64,000 bases of DNA from an uncultured Pseudovibrio sp. GTDB taxonomy: Bacteria; Pseudomonadota; Alphaproteobacteria; Rhizobiales; Stappiaceae. Below are positions 36,396-45,265 of the stretch, one piece after another (the first letter of the stretch is position 1; every line of letters begins with the position of its first letter). The translations under genes were made by a program, and so were the position numbers. The notes beneath the pieces were generated by a model. It was not told the DNA's origin. It saw only the letters and a program-made list of their open reading frames with translations, and did not search any database. The stretch is taken from contig CANMBS010000004.1 in the NCBI GenBank assembly GCA_947496145.1, positions 124,001 to 188,000 on the forward strand, written 5' to 3'.

Positions 36396-36851
36396 ATGGC
36401 ACTGAAGGTAGAGTTGAAACCTGGAGAAAAACTGATTGTAGGTGAAACACTTATCACCAACGATAAGCAACGTGCACGCTTTTTCATTCAAGGTGATGCA
36501 CCTATTCTCCGCGAGAAAGATATCCTTCTGCCAGAAGACGCCAGTACCATGGCTCAGCAGGTCTATCTTGCTGTTCAGGTCATGTATTTAAAGCAGGATA
36601 TTACCATCACTCAAAAAGAGTATTTTGATGTGATCAATCAAGTCCTGCAAGCCGCCCCCAGCACACACGAGCTGATCGCCGACATCAGTGCTGCAATACT
36701 GCGAGAAGATCTGTACCGCGCTCTAAAACTCGCGAGAAAACTGATTGAATATGAAAGGACTTTGATAAGTCATGTATCAACAAGCAACTCAGGCATATCA
36801 GCAGTCCGCGACCACCTCGGCCTCAGCAGACCCAAGAGCACTGGAAGCTGA
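36396..36851 (+). CDS. flbT: Flagellin mRNA-binding regulator FlbT
   Basis: 151 residues. Core VELKPGEKLIVGETLITNDK followed by QRARFFIQGDAPILREKDIL is the FlbT signature, and the helical C-terminus includes YLKQDITITQKEYFDVINQV. In Caulobacter FlbT binds the 5' leader of flagellin mRNA and promotes its decay until the hook is complete; in Brucella it is an activator. Excellent ribosome site AAGGAGG. Its last 80 bases overlap the flaF reading frame, so the two are translationally linked. Confidence 0.95.
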   Translation: MALKVELKPGEKLIVGETLITNDKQRARFFIQGDAPILREKDILLPEDASTMAQQVYLAVQVMYLKQDITITQKEYFDVINQVLQAAPSTHELIADISAAILREDLYRALKLARKLIEYERTLISHVSTSNSGISAVRDHLGLSRPKSTGS

Positions 36852-37158
36852 AGCTCTGATGAAAGCAGCTGCCCGCTTGTCAATGCTGCAACGAGAGTGG
36901 GATACTGTCACAATTGAAGAACGAAATGACGCCCTCATTTTCAATCGGACGCTCTGGACAATTTTCGTAACCGAAGCCACTGCCGAATACAGCGAACTCC
37001 CATTAGACTTGCAAAACAACATCGCAAATCTTGCCTTGTTCATCTTCAACAGAACGCTTGAAATGATGGGCGGAGAAGAACCTGTTGCTCTTGAGACCAT
37101 GATCAATATCAACAAGTCTGTTGCTGCTGGCTTACGTGGCCAAACAACGAACGTCTAA
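36772..37158 (+). CDS. flaF: Flagellar biosynthesis regulator FlaF
   Basis: 128 residues. It begins MYQQATQAYQQSATTSASAD and continues PRALEAEALMKAAARLSMLQ; the core LIFNRTLWTIFVTEATAEYS is the FlaF signature. FlaF is needed for flagellin secretion/translation and acts opposite to FlbT. The frame starts inside flbT (80-base overlap), and the N-terminus from this ATG is exactly the family one, so the overlap is real. A bidirectional terminator follows. Confidence 0.95.
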   Translation: MYQQATQAYQQSATTSASADPRALEAEALMKAAARLSMLQREWDTVTIEERNDALIFNRTLWTIFVTEATAEYSELPLDLQNNIANLALFIFNRTLEMMGGEEPVALETMININKSVAAGLRGQTTNV

Positions 37159-37161
37159 TGC

Positions 37162-37196
37162 AAAAAAGCCTCTCTTTTGAGGCTTTTCCTTTTTAT
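37162..37196. terminator. Bidirectional terminator between flaF and flgL
   Basis: AAAAAGCCTC, 6-base loop, GAGGCTTTT; stem GCCTC/GAGGC with A and T tracts on both sides, serving the convergent flaF and flgL ends. Confidence 0.8.
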
Positions 37197-38755
37197 TTCA
37201 AATAATTAACCATACTCAAATTCAAGAGTATAGAGGTCGCTTTGTAAGAAGCTTCCAGATCAGTGCGCAGCACCGCAATTTCAGTCCCAACTACGTTTTT
37301 GTCAACGTTTTCCAACCCGGTCAGCATGTTCTTATAGGTCAGCACTTCTTGTTTCTGCCGCTCAGCGGTGCGTTTCACGGTAGTGTTCACAACAGCTATT
37401 TCAGTTGCTACGCTTTTAACACCTGAATTTCGATCTCCAGCGACAGACAAAGCATCATCGCTTCTTTTTGCCAAGGCAGCATAATAGGCCTTCGCAGTCG
37501 CTTCGCTTTCCGCATTATCAGGTATTTTCGCATTAAAATCAGCAGCAACAAACACTGCCATATTCTGGAGCTGCTCTGAAAAAGCTTTTTCGTTGGCCCG
37601 CGCACCGTATTCCACCCGGACATTGTCATCGATCTGGACGACCTTGTCCCCGCGTGGATTCTCAGAATTCTTGGTGCCAGTATACCATTCTACCAATAAA
37701 TCCGTGCCGGTTTCGTATCCGGAACCATCCGCTTTGGGCACCTTTGGAGCAGGGTCAGCGCGTCCATGATTACCAAAAAACTCTTTACCAGCCTGCACAT
37801 CCGCAACTGCCTTTAAATCCGTCTTAGCCAGCTTGCCAATGGCTTTATCCAGGGCAGCCTGCGCATTCTGCGCACTTTCAAGGGTAGGGTCAGCACCAGT
37901 CCCAATCAGGAATGTCCCCTCTCCTGCTTCAGGATCATCTGTAGCGGTTAGCTTTACAACTTTCTTGCTCCCGTCTGGCAGCTCAAGCTCCACCTCAACA
38001 GTATCATCCACTTTTGGCGTATCAGTAAAAGCAAAGCTCGCTTTTTTACCCTCTGGATTCGCTGGATCAGAAAGATCCTCAGGCACGACACCAGTGGTTA
38101 CATCAGCAGAGGATGCAGAAACTGAATTGATTTTGAAACCAAAGCCTTCAACATTGTCCTGCTGGAGCGTAAGCGTTGGAACACCCGCTGGACTGGTAAC
38201 ACTTGAGTTCAAACGCCCATTCTCGGAAGTCCCCAGCTGCGCATTCTCATAGCGCCCCATAAGTTCCTTAAGGCCCATCTTCCCATCGTTGCTACCATTC
38301 ATGATCGTGTCAAATGAGACCACCGGTGGCTGCGTAGCGTCCTTCCCTCCAAAAAGATAATAGCCATTCATTTCAGAGTTGAGCTGCGCGATGGTCTCAC
38401 TCAACATAATCTGCGTAGAACTTTGGCTTGTCGTCTGTCCTCCGGTTGTGAACGTATAGTCATTCCCATCAATCGTGCTCACACTCTCCGAGCGTATTTT
38501 TTCCATGTACTCTAAAGAGTTGCCCATCATCTCCAACTGCGTACTCGCTATGGAATTGCTGTCTTCATAAAGTTCAATTTCAGAAACTTCCCGGCGCAAC
38601 TCCAGCGCAGTTCGGGCGTCTGAGCTGATCCCGCCGTACGTTTGCGACTTCAAACCCGAAGAGAGCTGTATTGTCTTGTCATTCAGTGTCGATCTTTGCT
38701 GTGTCAGGAGTTCCAGCATGTAACTATGAGAAGGGGAATATCCGATACTAGTCAT
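37193..38755 (-). CDS. flgL: Flagellar hook-filament junction protein FlgL
   Basis: 520 residues. Flagellin-like ends: YMLELLTQQRSTLNDKTIQL followed by SSGLKSQTYGGISSDA at the N-terminus and EIAVLRTDLEASYKATSILL followed by NLSMVNYLK at the C-terminus. The middle (about 130-430) is a long variable insert. The order flgE-flgK-this gene identifies it as hook-associated protein 3 rather than a second flagellin. It lies 30 bases downstream of flgK. At 520 residues it is larger than enteric FlgL (about 317). Confidence 0.92.
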   Translation of the reverse strand: MTSIGYSPSHSYMLELLTQQRSTLNDKTIQLSSGLKSQTYGGISSDARTALELRREVSEIELYEDSNSIASTQLEMMGNSLEYMEKIRSESVSTIDGNDYTFTTGGQTTSQSSTQIMLSETIAQLNSEMNGYYLFGGKDATQPPVVSFDTIMNGSNDGKMGLKELMGRYENAQLGTSENGRLNSSVTSPAGVPTLTLQQDNVEGFGFKINSVSASSADVTTGVVPEDLSDPANPEGKKASFAFTDTPKVDDTVEVELELPDGSKKVVKLTATDDPEAGEGTFLIGTGADPTLESAQNAQAALDKAIGKLAKTDLKAVADVQAGKEFFGNHGRADPAPKVPKADGSGYETGTDLLVEWYTGTKNSENPRGDKVVQIDDNVRVEYGARANEKAFSEQLQNMAVFVAADFNAKIPDNAESEATAKAYYAALAKRSDDALSVAGDRNSGVKSVATEIAVVNTTVKRTAERQKQEVLTYKNMLTGLENVDKNVVGTEIAVLRTDLEASYKATSILLNLSMVNYLK

Positions 38756-38785
38756 TTATCTAAACCAATCCCTGAAGCAGCACTC

Positions 38786-40627
38786 TTATATTCTAAGGAG
38801 TGTGTCATACATTTCATCGATAACGGTGAGAACCCGAGCGTTTGCAGCGTAAGCGTTTTCTAACTCAGAGAGCTTCACAAGCTCCCTATCAACATCCACT
38901 TTATAGCTGTTCTCGTAGGCGTTCTTAGCAATGCTGGTGACTGTTTTAGAGTTAGTTTCAGCAGAACTTGCAGCACTTGCAATCTGACTTTGCTTTACAA
39001 CAGTCTCAACTCCAAAATTCGAAATCGTCCCAACATAAGGAGCATTCTTCGCACCAATTCCAGTATCTGGAGAAAAGGTGTACTCGGCCTTCATCAGCCT
39101 GTCTTTCAACAGGTTCGCACGCTCAGAACTCTGCTTCCCTTTTTCGCCAGCAAGAAGGCTTGGATCATCAATCACGTCCTGATTAACAACAATACGTTGC
39201 GCAAAACCAGCCTTCTGACCACCGTCTTCAAGAGCGCCAGTATATGGGATACCACCATCCTTAGCATCAACAAACAGAGGGAGTTCCGAGCCATCTGCTG
39301 CTGTGACTGTGCGCGTATTTTTTGCGGTAAGCCCAGTAATTTCAACGGCGCCAGGTGTCGTTGGCGACAAGACCTTAAGCTCGCCGGCTGCATCAACAGA
39401 AACATCAAAACCAGAACCAAGCGCACCTGCAATCTGAGCTTGCATGGAGGCCGCATCAGCTGGAATAACGATTCCATGCACCGTATCATTGGAATCTGCC
39501 GTCACATCTGCCGAAAGTGGCAACAAGCTCGGGTCCTTAACGGCAACAAAAGAAACCTTTCGTGTCTCCCCATTGACCGTGTATTCCATCTCGATCTTAT
39601 CGCCTGAAGATTTCAGATCAGAGGTATCAACGCTTAATCCTTTCGCGGCAGGCAGCGCACTTCCATTATCAGCAGCTTGACCTACAACGGTTTGCTGAGA
39701 AAGCGACAAAGCCATCTGACTTGCCAGTTCATCCAGCCTCGCCTGAGTTTCAGGTAAGATTTTATCACGCAACTCCAGTGAAGCGCTGATACTACCGCCC
39801 TTCAAATCAGAACGGCCAAAATCCATGACCGCCCCGGAAGGCGTTTCCAGTTTTACAGACTGGCCCTCAACACCAGGCCCAAGCCCAGGTGTGCGCGTAA
39901 ACTGCAACTCTGAAGCATGATCATTATAAAGTGTCAGCCCAGCTTTTGTAGAGATGTTAAGCTTTCCGTCACCATCCTGCTTAATCTCTACGTCTATCTT
40001 TTCAGTCAGCGTCTCTAATTGCCGATCCATCTGGTCTTGTAGATGTGTAACCTCACGACCCGCAGAGCGCTCAGATATAATTTCATCCTCTAAACGCTCA
40101 ATGTTTTTCAATGTGGAGTTAATGGCGTCAACATCATCTGCAATGCTCGCATCTGCACTGCGCCGCAGTTCCTGCGTTTTCTGAGCAGATGTATTAATCG
40201 ACCGGCCCAGTTCTTCAGCAGACCTCACAGCAACTTTTTGTGCACTCTGGGAACTAGGGTCGGTTGCCAACGAAGTCAGTGCACCTGTGAAATCATTCAT
40301 CAAACTCGGAATGGAAGAGCTGTCACCAACCTTACCGAAGATCTGGTCCAGTTGCTTTACATACTCGTTGTACTTCGTTGCATAAGATGTCTCGCTCAAA
40401 CTCTCCCAGTAGGCAGATTGCAACTGAGTATTCACTTGTCGTTGAACCTGATTGGTCAATACCGAAGACGCAGAGTTCGGACCATTGTAAAGCTCTGTGC
40501 CTACAACCGTTTTTAATGTGTATCCATCAACATTCGCGTTTGCGATATTCTTAGACGTCACATTCAGCTGTGCTTGTGTGAACGACAATCCCGACATCGC
40601 CGCACTAAGAGCAGATCCGAGCCCCAT
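38786..40627 (-). CDS. flgK: Flagellar hook-associated protein FlgK
   Basis: 613 residues. Rod/hook N-terminal motif SALSAAMSGLSFTQAQLNVT followed by SKNIANANVDGYTLK, central DDVDAINSTLKNIERLEDEI helix region (about 160-200), and C-terminal LSELENAYAANARVLTVIDE followed by MYDTLLRI. It is the first junction protein between hook and filament, exported with a FlgN chaperone. It sits between flgE (54 bases upstream) and flgL. Confidence 0.96.
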   Translation of the reverse strand: MGLGSALSAAMSGLSFTQAQLNVTSKNIANANVDGYTLKTVVGTELYNGPNSASSVLTNQVQRQVNTQLQSAYWESLSETSYATKYNEYVKQLDQIFGKVGDSSSIPSLMNDFTGALTSLATDPSSQSAQKVAVRSAEELGRSINTSAQKTQELRRSADASIADDVDAINSTLKNIERLEDEIISERSAGREVTHLQDQMDRQLETLTEKIDVEIKQDGDGKLNISTKAGLTLYNDHASELQFTRTPGLGPGVEGQSVKLETPSGAVMDFGRSDLKGGSISASLELRDKILPETQARLDELASQMALSLSQQTVVGQAADNGSALPAAKGLSVDTSDLKSSGDKIEMEYTVNGETRKVSFVAVKDPSLLPLSADVTADSNDTVHGIVIPADAASMQAQIAGALGSGFDVSVDAAGELKVLSPTTPGAVEITGLTAKNTRTVTAADGSELPLFVDAKDGGIPYTGALEDGGQKAGFAQRIVVNQDVIDDPSLLAGEKGKQSSERANLLKDRLMKAEYTFSPDTGIGAKNAPYVGTISNFGVETVVKQSQIASAASSAETNSKTVTSIAKNAYENSYKVDVDRELVKLSELENAYAANARVLTVIDEMYDTLLRI

Positions 40628-40681
40628 ACCCTGTACTCCCCAAAGCGATGGAGCAGAACACTTTCTGCCCCATTACAAATA

Positions 40682-42367
40682 CTACCTTACAATATTAAGG
40701 ACCGAATCCAACATTTGGTTTGCAGTAGAAAGAACCTTAGAGTTAGCAGAATAGGCCTGCTGCGTAATAATCAGCTTTGAAAATTCCTTCGCAATATCAG
40801 CATTTGAACTTTCAAGTGCTTTGCCCTGAATTTCCCCACCACCTCGGAAACTGGCTTCACCCGAGCTTGGTGTTTCAGAAAATGCAGCACCATCCACACG
40901 TTGCAACTCATGCTCGGCAGAAAACGTTGCAATCGGGATTTTATAAAGCTTCTGTGACTTATCGTTGCTGTATCGCGCGACCACATTGCCATCACGATCG
41001 ATGGAAATATCCTGAAAAAGACCAGCAGCAAAACCATTCTGAGAAATTTCACGATCTGAGATTTGGCTTCCACTTACCTTACCTTCGTATTGTGTAATAT
41101 TGGCACCAAATTTGAAATCGATACTACCAAGATCAAGACCATTCACAGAAAGATTAGGAATCTCCACAACACCCGACGCCGGTGAAGTCAAAACACCAGC
41201 AGCATCAAACGTCATATCACTAATAGCCTTCCAGGCAACGTCATTGCCTGTTGCCTTAGGATCAGATTGGTAATAAAGTGTCCAGTTATTTTCGGCGTTG
41301 AGCGCCCAACGCAATTCAACGCCCACGGGAGTGCCGTTTTTATCGTATAGCGTCTCCTCCCCCCCACTAAGCGTAGATTGTAAAAAGTCATATTCCTTAT
41401 CTTTAGTCACCACATTACGATTAACGGTCCCACCAGTCTCCAATGGCTTCGGAGCAAAGTCCAGATCGATTACAGCACCCGGGGAAGGTGGGGGGGCAGT
41501 CTTGGCGTCCTGATCAATCGTCAGTTTATCCAGAGATGAAATTTTAATCGCACCAGATGTCTCCAGAGAAGCAGTAACACCGTGCATACCGTTTAACTTG
41601 TCCAGCAACTCCTGAACGGTCATATCACCAACTGTGAATGTAACCTCACTGGCATCACCCAACTTGAACTTTATTTCATCATCATCGTTAAACTGTGTTG
41701 CCTCAGAGAGTTTCTGCGAGGCAGTCAGGAGCGTCGTGCCATCAGTCAACACCGGGGTTGACTGCTCATGCGCCTTACCAAAGACACTCAAATCAACGTA
41801 TTGAGAGTTAGGAATATTCTGATCAAATCGGTTGGTGCTGGGAGTAGACGGTAAGTTGGCTTTATACTCGAACTGCGTCGAAGCTTGTGCAGGCATTTGA
41901 GCACTTGAAATATTGATTGGCTCTGCCCGGTCTCCGACAGCGCCCGTCGCTGGATTAATTGGATACCCTTGCAGAAAATAACCTGCTGTATTAACGAGAT
42001 ACCGATCCGTATTAAGTTTAAAATCACCGGCTCGTGTATAGAAGCTCTCCGGCGGCTGCTGCGTCAAACCATCCTGATTTGTCACGAGAAAGTAACCTGG
42101 ACCTTTAATCGCCATATAAGTGCTACGATCTGCGGGCTGGATATCACCGGTGAGATAGTTTGTAGCTTGTGATGTAGCCATCACGGTACCAGAAACCTGC
42201 TCACTCTGCCTGCTACCATTCCCAGCGACGAGGTCAGAAAAGCTGGTATCCAGGCGTTTGTAACCAACAGTCGAAGAGTTCGCTACGTTACCGGAAATAT
42301 TCTCCAACGCTTTAGACTGAGCATCCAAACCAGTCGTTGCAGAGTTGATTGCACCATAAATACTCAT
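40682..42367 (-). CDS. flgE: Flagellar hook protein FlgE
   Basis: 561 residues from the ATG with AGGTGGG upstream (a GTG three codons earlier is less likely). N-terminal MSIYGAINSATTGLDAQSKA followed by LENISGNVANSSTVGYKRLD and C-terminal LESSNADIAKEFSKLIITQQ followed by AYSANSKVLSTANQM are the hook motifs. The central insertion is much longer than in enteric FlgE (about 400). First gene of flgE-flgK-flgL. Its control region combines a sigma-54-type promoter with a CtrA-type box. Confidence 0.96.
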   Translation of the reverse strand: MSIYGAINSATTGLDAQSKALENISGNVANSSTVGYKRLDTSFSDLVAGNGSRQSEQVSGTVMATSQATNYLTGDIQPADRSTYMAIKGPGYFLVTNQDGLTQQPPESFYTRAGDFKLNTDRYLVNTAGYFLQGYPINPATGAVGDRAEPINISSAQMPAQASTQFEYKANLPSTPSTNRFDQNIPNSQYVDLSVFGKAHEQSTPVLTDGTTLLTASQKLSEATQFNDDDEIKFKLGDASEVTFTVGDMTVQELLDKLNGMHGVTASLETSGAIKISSLDKLTIDQDAKTAPPPSPGAVIDLDFAPKPLETGGTVNRNVVTKDKEYDFLQSTLSGGEETLYDKNGTPVGVELRWALNAENNWTLYYQSDPKATGNDVAWKAISDMTFDAAGVLTSPASGVVEIPNLSVNGLDLGSIDFKFGANITQYEGKVSGSQISDREISQNGFAAGLFQDISIDRDGNVVARYSNDKSQKLYKIPIATFSAEHELQRVDGAAFSETPSSGEASFRGGGEIQGKALESSNADIAKEFSKLIITQQAYSANSKVLSTANQMLDSVLNIVR

Positions 42368-42390
42368 AGAACCCACCTAAAACTCAAAAA

Positions 42391-42404
42391 CGCCTGATCA
42401 GGCG
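42391..42404. promoter_or_regulatory. Perfect palindrome in the flgE leader
   Basis: CGCCTGATCAGGCG, 14 bases, 24-37 bases upstream of the flgE ATG and downstream of the -12 element; a possible operator or leader hairpin. Confidence 0.4.
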
Positions 42405-42423
42405 CAGATTTTACGGAGACTCA

Positions 42424-42439
42424 AGCAACATTTATGCCA
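42424..42439 (-). promoter_or_regulatory. Sigma-54 promoter of flgE
   Basis: On the minus strand TGGCATAAATGTTGCT: GG and GC 10 bases apart and a consensus TTGC -12 element, 58 bases upstream of flgE. Confidence 0.75.
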
Positions 42440-42484
42440 ACACAACCAACATAAATAGCCAAGCAATATCAATAGGATAAAATT

Positions 42485-42499
42485 TTAACTACTTATTAA
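42485..42499 (-). promoter_or_regulatory. CtrA-type box upstream of flgE
   Basis: TTAA-CTACTTA-TTAA, exact N7 spacing. On the minus strand it reads TTAATAAGTAGTTAA, close to the flgB box TTAATAAATGGTTAA. It lies about 46 bases upstream of the sigma-54 -24 element. The 42368-42688 intergenic stretch otherwise shows only AT-rich sequence. Confidence 0.6.
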
Positions 42500-42688
42500 T
42501 TATAAATATTGCCGCCCTGCCCGGCAATTTAGACAGATCACCCGGCACATAATTCCCAGCGCAATAAAAGAGCCCGCATCCTATCACTTCCCAAGATAAG
42601 TCCAATGGTGCACCCGGCAGGGATTGCCCATTGCTTATTGAGAGATTAGTGTTTTCGCCAAATCTCGACATTCAAACAGGATTTAGCG

Positions 42689-43525
42689 ATGAAATTTGTA
42701 GGGACCTCCCAATACGTTGCCACAGAAGATCTTCGGATTGCAGTTAATGCAGCAATTACTCTTGAGCGCCCCCTGCTGATCAAAGGAGAGCCCGGAACTG
42801 GTAAAACCGTTTTGGCGCAGGAAATCGCTGACAGCCTCAAAGTTCCTTTTCTGGAGTGGAATGTTAAGTCAACAACAAAAGCACAACAGGGTCTTTATGA
42901 ATATGACGCCGTTTCCCGCCTGCGTGACAGCCAGCTGGGCGATGAGCGTGTAAAAGACATTCGCAACTATATCCGCAAGGGCAAACTCTGGACCGCATTT
43001 GAAATGAAAGAGCGCCCTGTGCTGCTTATTGATGAAGTGGATAAAGCAGATATTGAGTTCCCGAACGACCTGCTTCAGGAACTGGACCGCATGGAGTTCT
43101 TCGTTTACGAAACCGGCGAAACTATCAAGGCAAAGCAACGGCCAATCGTGATCATTACCTCCAATAACGAAAAAGACCTTCCAGACGCCTTCCTGCGCCG
43201 CTGTTTCTTCCACTTCATCAAGTTTCCAGATGCTGAAACCATGGCTGAGATCGTGAATGTCCATTTCGGCAACATCAAAGATCGGCTTCTTAAAGAAGCA
43301 CTTAACTCATTTTATAATTTACGCGACCTTCCGGGACTGAAGAAAAAGCCATCAACCTCTGAACTGCTCGACTGGATTAAACTACTTTTAAACGAAGACA
43401 TCGATCCAGAAACCCTTCGGGAAACCGAGAGTAAAAGAATTATTCCGCCACTGCACGGCGCACTGTTAAAGAACGAGCAGGATGTCCATCTTTTCGAACG
43501 CCTTGCGTTCATGAACCGTCGCTAA
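42689..43525 (+). CDS. MoxR-type AAA+ ATPase
   Basis: 278 residues. Walker A GEPGTGKT (33-40), Walker B VLLIDEVDKAD (111-121), and an arginine-finger region DAFLRRCFFHF typical of the MoxR/CbbQ-like group. MoxR ATPases act as chaperone-like remodelers together with a VWA-domain adaptor. A CoxE-like VWA gene lies 5 kb downstream on the same strand (48509-49684) and is the likely partner. Start ATG (MKFVGTSQYVATEDL) is preceded by AGGA. The substrate is unknown. Confidence 0.92.
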   Translation: MKFVGTSQYVATEDLRIAVNAAITLERPLLIKGEPGTGKTVLAQEIADSLKVPFLEWNVKSTTKAQQGLYEYDAVSRLRDSQLGDERVKDIRNYIRKGKLWTAFEMKERPVLLIDEVDKADIEFPNDLLQELDRMEFFVYETGETIKAKQRPIVIITSNNEKDLPDAFLRRCFFHFIKFPDAETMAEIVNVHFGNIKDRLLKEALNSFYNLRDLPGLKKKPSTSELLDWIKLLLNEDIDPETLRETESKRIIPPLHGALLKNEQDVHLFERLAFMNRR

Positions 43526-43547
43526 ATCAGGCTGAGCTGGTTTAATA

Positions 43548-44180
43548 ATGAAAAAACAAAAAAACAAAAAATCGCTAAGCCAGCACAGCATGAAAAGCGG
43601 AGCAAAATGCCTGTTTAGCATATGCATCGCCTCAGCAATAAGCCTGCTGTCAGCTTCCGTCGGTGCTGCCAACAACACAATCTCTGAGAGCCTTCTGTAC
43701 CAGCCGCACACCCTGCACAATGGATGGCGCAAGGATATTGATGCTCTGACCCATTTCACAGGCATGCTTTGCCCAAACTACATTGGCAAACTTTCAAGGT
43801 CTGGTCTGGTACCAGACATGAAGGAACTCGGTATCGGCTGCATCTATGAAACAGAGGGCGGAGGTATTACAGTTATATTCCGCCGCCATGCGAAAGGCAC
43901 TGCCACTGAGCTCATCCGCAGCTTCAAAAACGGGTATCAGAAAAGTCAGTTCCCACCCCTTCAGACCCAAACCTCTCAAAGTAACGTGACATTCCAGACG
44001 GGAGCAGGCATCGGGCCTGATCGCATAGAAACCTTTGTCAGCTACACTGGCAACACCGCAGATTATACACTCTGGATATCCGCCCCGGGAGATCTGCCAA
44101 TCAGATTATTAGAAGCAATCAGGACCCGGTTTAAAAAGCTTGCGATCAGCATTGAAGCTCAAAAATACCAGCAGAACTGA
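43548..44180 (+). CDS. Exported protein of unknown function
   Basis: 210 residues with a long basic N-region followed by a signal-peptide core (about 22-41, LFSICIASAISLLSASVGAA). The mature part has two cysteines (GMLCPN and GIGCIY) 25 residues apart, probably a disulfide, and a beta-rich C-terminal half. I recognise no family. It begins 22 bases after the MoxR gene and may be co-transcribed with it, which is the only context clue. A palindromic repeat begins 5 bases beyond its stop. Confidence 0.6.
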   Translation: MKKQKNKKSLSQHSMKSGAKCLFSICIASAISLLSASVGAANNTISESLLYQPHTLHNGWRKDIDALTHFTGMLCPNYIGKLSRSGLVPDMKELGIGCIYETEGGGITVIFRRHAKGTATELIRSFKNGYQKSQFPPLQTQTSQSNVTFQTGAGIGPDRIETFVSYTGNTADYTLWISAPGDLPIRLLEAIRTRFKKLAISIEAQKYQQN

Positions 44181-44184
44181 ATAA

Positions 44185-44289
44185 CTAAAGCGTATCTCTA
44201 AAAAAGTGGATACCGGTTTTCAGATAAAGATACGCAAAAACAAAAGCTAAAGCAGATCAAGCGTTTCAGCTTAAACGCGAACTGCTTTA
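44185..44289. repeat. Palindromic intergenic repeat, copy 2 (RIME-like)
   Basis: 105 bases matching copy 1 (29802-29905) with three or four differences: A for G and one extra A around 44200, T for C in GTGGATACC. Both hairpins are kept. It lies directly after the stop of the exported protein gene. Confidence 0.85.
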
Positions 44290-44642
44290 TGTCAGCAGCA
44301 TTTTCGCAGCAACCTGAATGATGAACATTGCAGGATGTTCACTGCACCCTGCAAATGCAGGCATCGAACTGATACGGAAGCTACCCACTATAAAATTGCA
44401 CGCAGAACGCATATTAATTTTAGAAGAAACAACATAAAAACCCCACACTATTGGGGGAATACTATTCTCTTTTCAATTCAAACAAAACCTTGTAGTCTTC
44501 AAATTGACACAAGCAAGTAAAATTCAAAGCAACTCCATCAATAATTGCTGCATCGCAATATTGCATAGCAGCATAAATACAATTCAGAACATTCCTATCT
44601 CTTAGGAAGACAAAGTAATGACGTATATCTGGAGGACAACAA
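44290..44642. other. Gene-free stretch upstream of sixA
   Basis: About 350 AT-rich bases. Short frames are present but without ribosome sites or protein-like composition. Nothing recognised apart from the sixA ribosome site (TGGAGG, 44630-44635). Confidence 0.5.
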
Positions 44643-45173
44643 ATGCTTCGACTAATGCTGTTGCGTCACGCAAAATCTGACTGGAGCGATGAGGGTGCTC
44701 ACGATCATGATCGTTCCCTGAATTCCAGCGGCTGGAAAGCAGCAGCGAGCGTTGCATCTCATATCCACCAGCACCAGCTTCATCCAAAACTGATTTTATG
44801 TTCAACTGCGTTGCGTACAAGGCAAACCCTCATGGAAATTATGCCTCACCTGCGCAACGACACCCGTATCCAGCTCCTTCGCGATCTTTATAACTCCAGT
44901 GAGGGGGATTACATCGACGCTATCCGTGCATTTGGTGGCGGTTACGACACTCTTTTGCTGGTTGGACACAATACTGCCATTCAGGATACCGCGCTCCAAC
45001 TATCTGGAAAAGGTAATCCGGAACTCATCCGTCAAATGGATACCAAATACCCCACGGGCGCACTGGCAGTTATTGACTTTGAAGAACATCGCTGGTCAGA
45101 AATTGAGCGCCGACAAGGGCGGATCATTTCATTCTTCCAACCCAGACATCTTCAGGCGGTTTCCAACTCCTGA
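44643..45173 (+). CDS. sixA: SixA-type phosphohistidine phosphatase
   Basis: 176 residues of the histidine phosphatase (phosphoglycerate mutase-like) fold. Catalytic motif LLRHAKSDW with RHA at 8-10 (nucleophile His9), second-site STALRTRQT, and the later VGHNTAIQD with the proton-relay His. SixA removes phosphate from phosphohistidine in Hpt-type or PTS (NPr) proteins in the cytoplasm. Excellent TGGAGG ribosome site. It precedes ycjX by 92 bases. Substrate unknown; an Hpt protein is encoded 9 kb downstream and the CckA phosphorelay at 11 kb, but no link is shown. Confidence 0.9.
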   Translation: MLRLMLLRHAKSDWSDEGAHDHDRSLNSSGWKAAASVASHIHQHQLHPKLILCSTALRTRQTLMEIMPHLRNDTRIQLLRDLYNSSEGDYIDAIRAFGGGYDTLLLVGHNTAIQDTALQLSGKGNPELIRQMDTKYPTGALAVIDFEEHRWSEIERRQGRIISFFQPRHLQAVSNS

Positions 45174-45265
45174 CCCACAAAACTTGGGATTCTTCGCAAA
45201 TACTGACTCCCGTATGATTGCATTCCTCCAATGAGCGCACCACATCATTCGTTGGAGGATGATCT

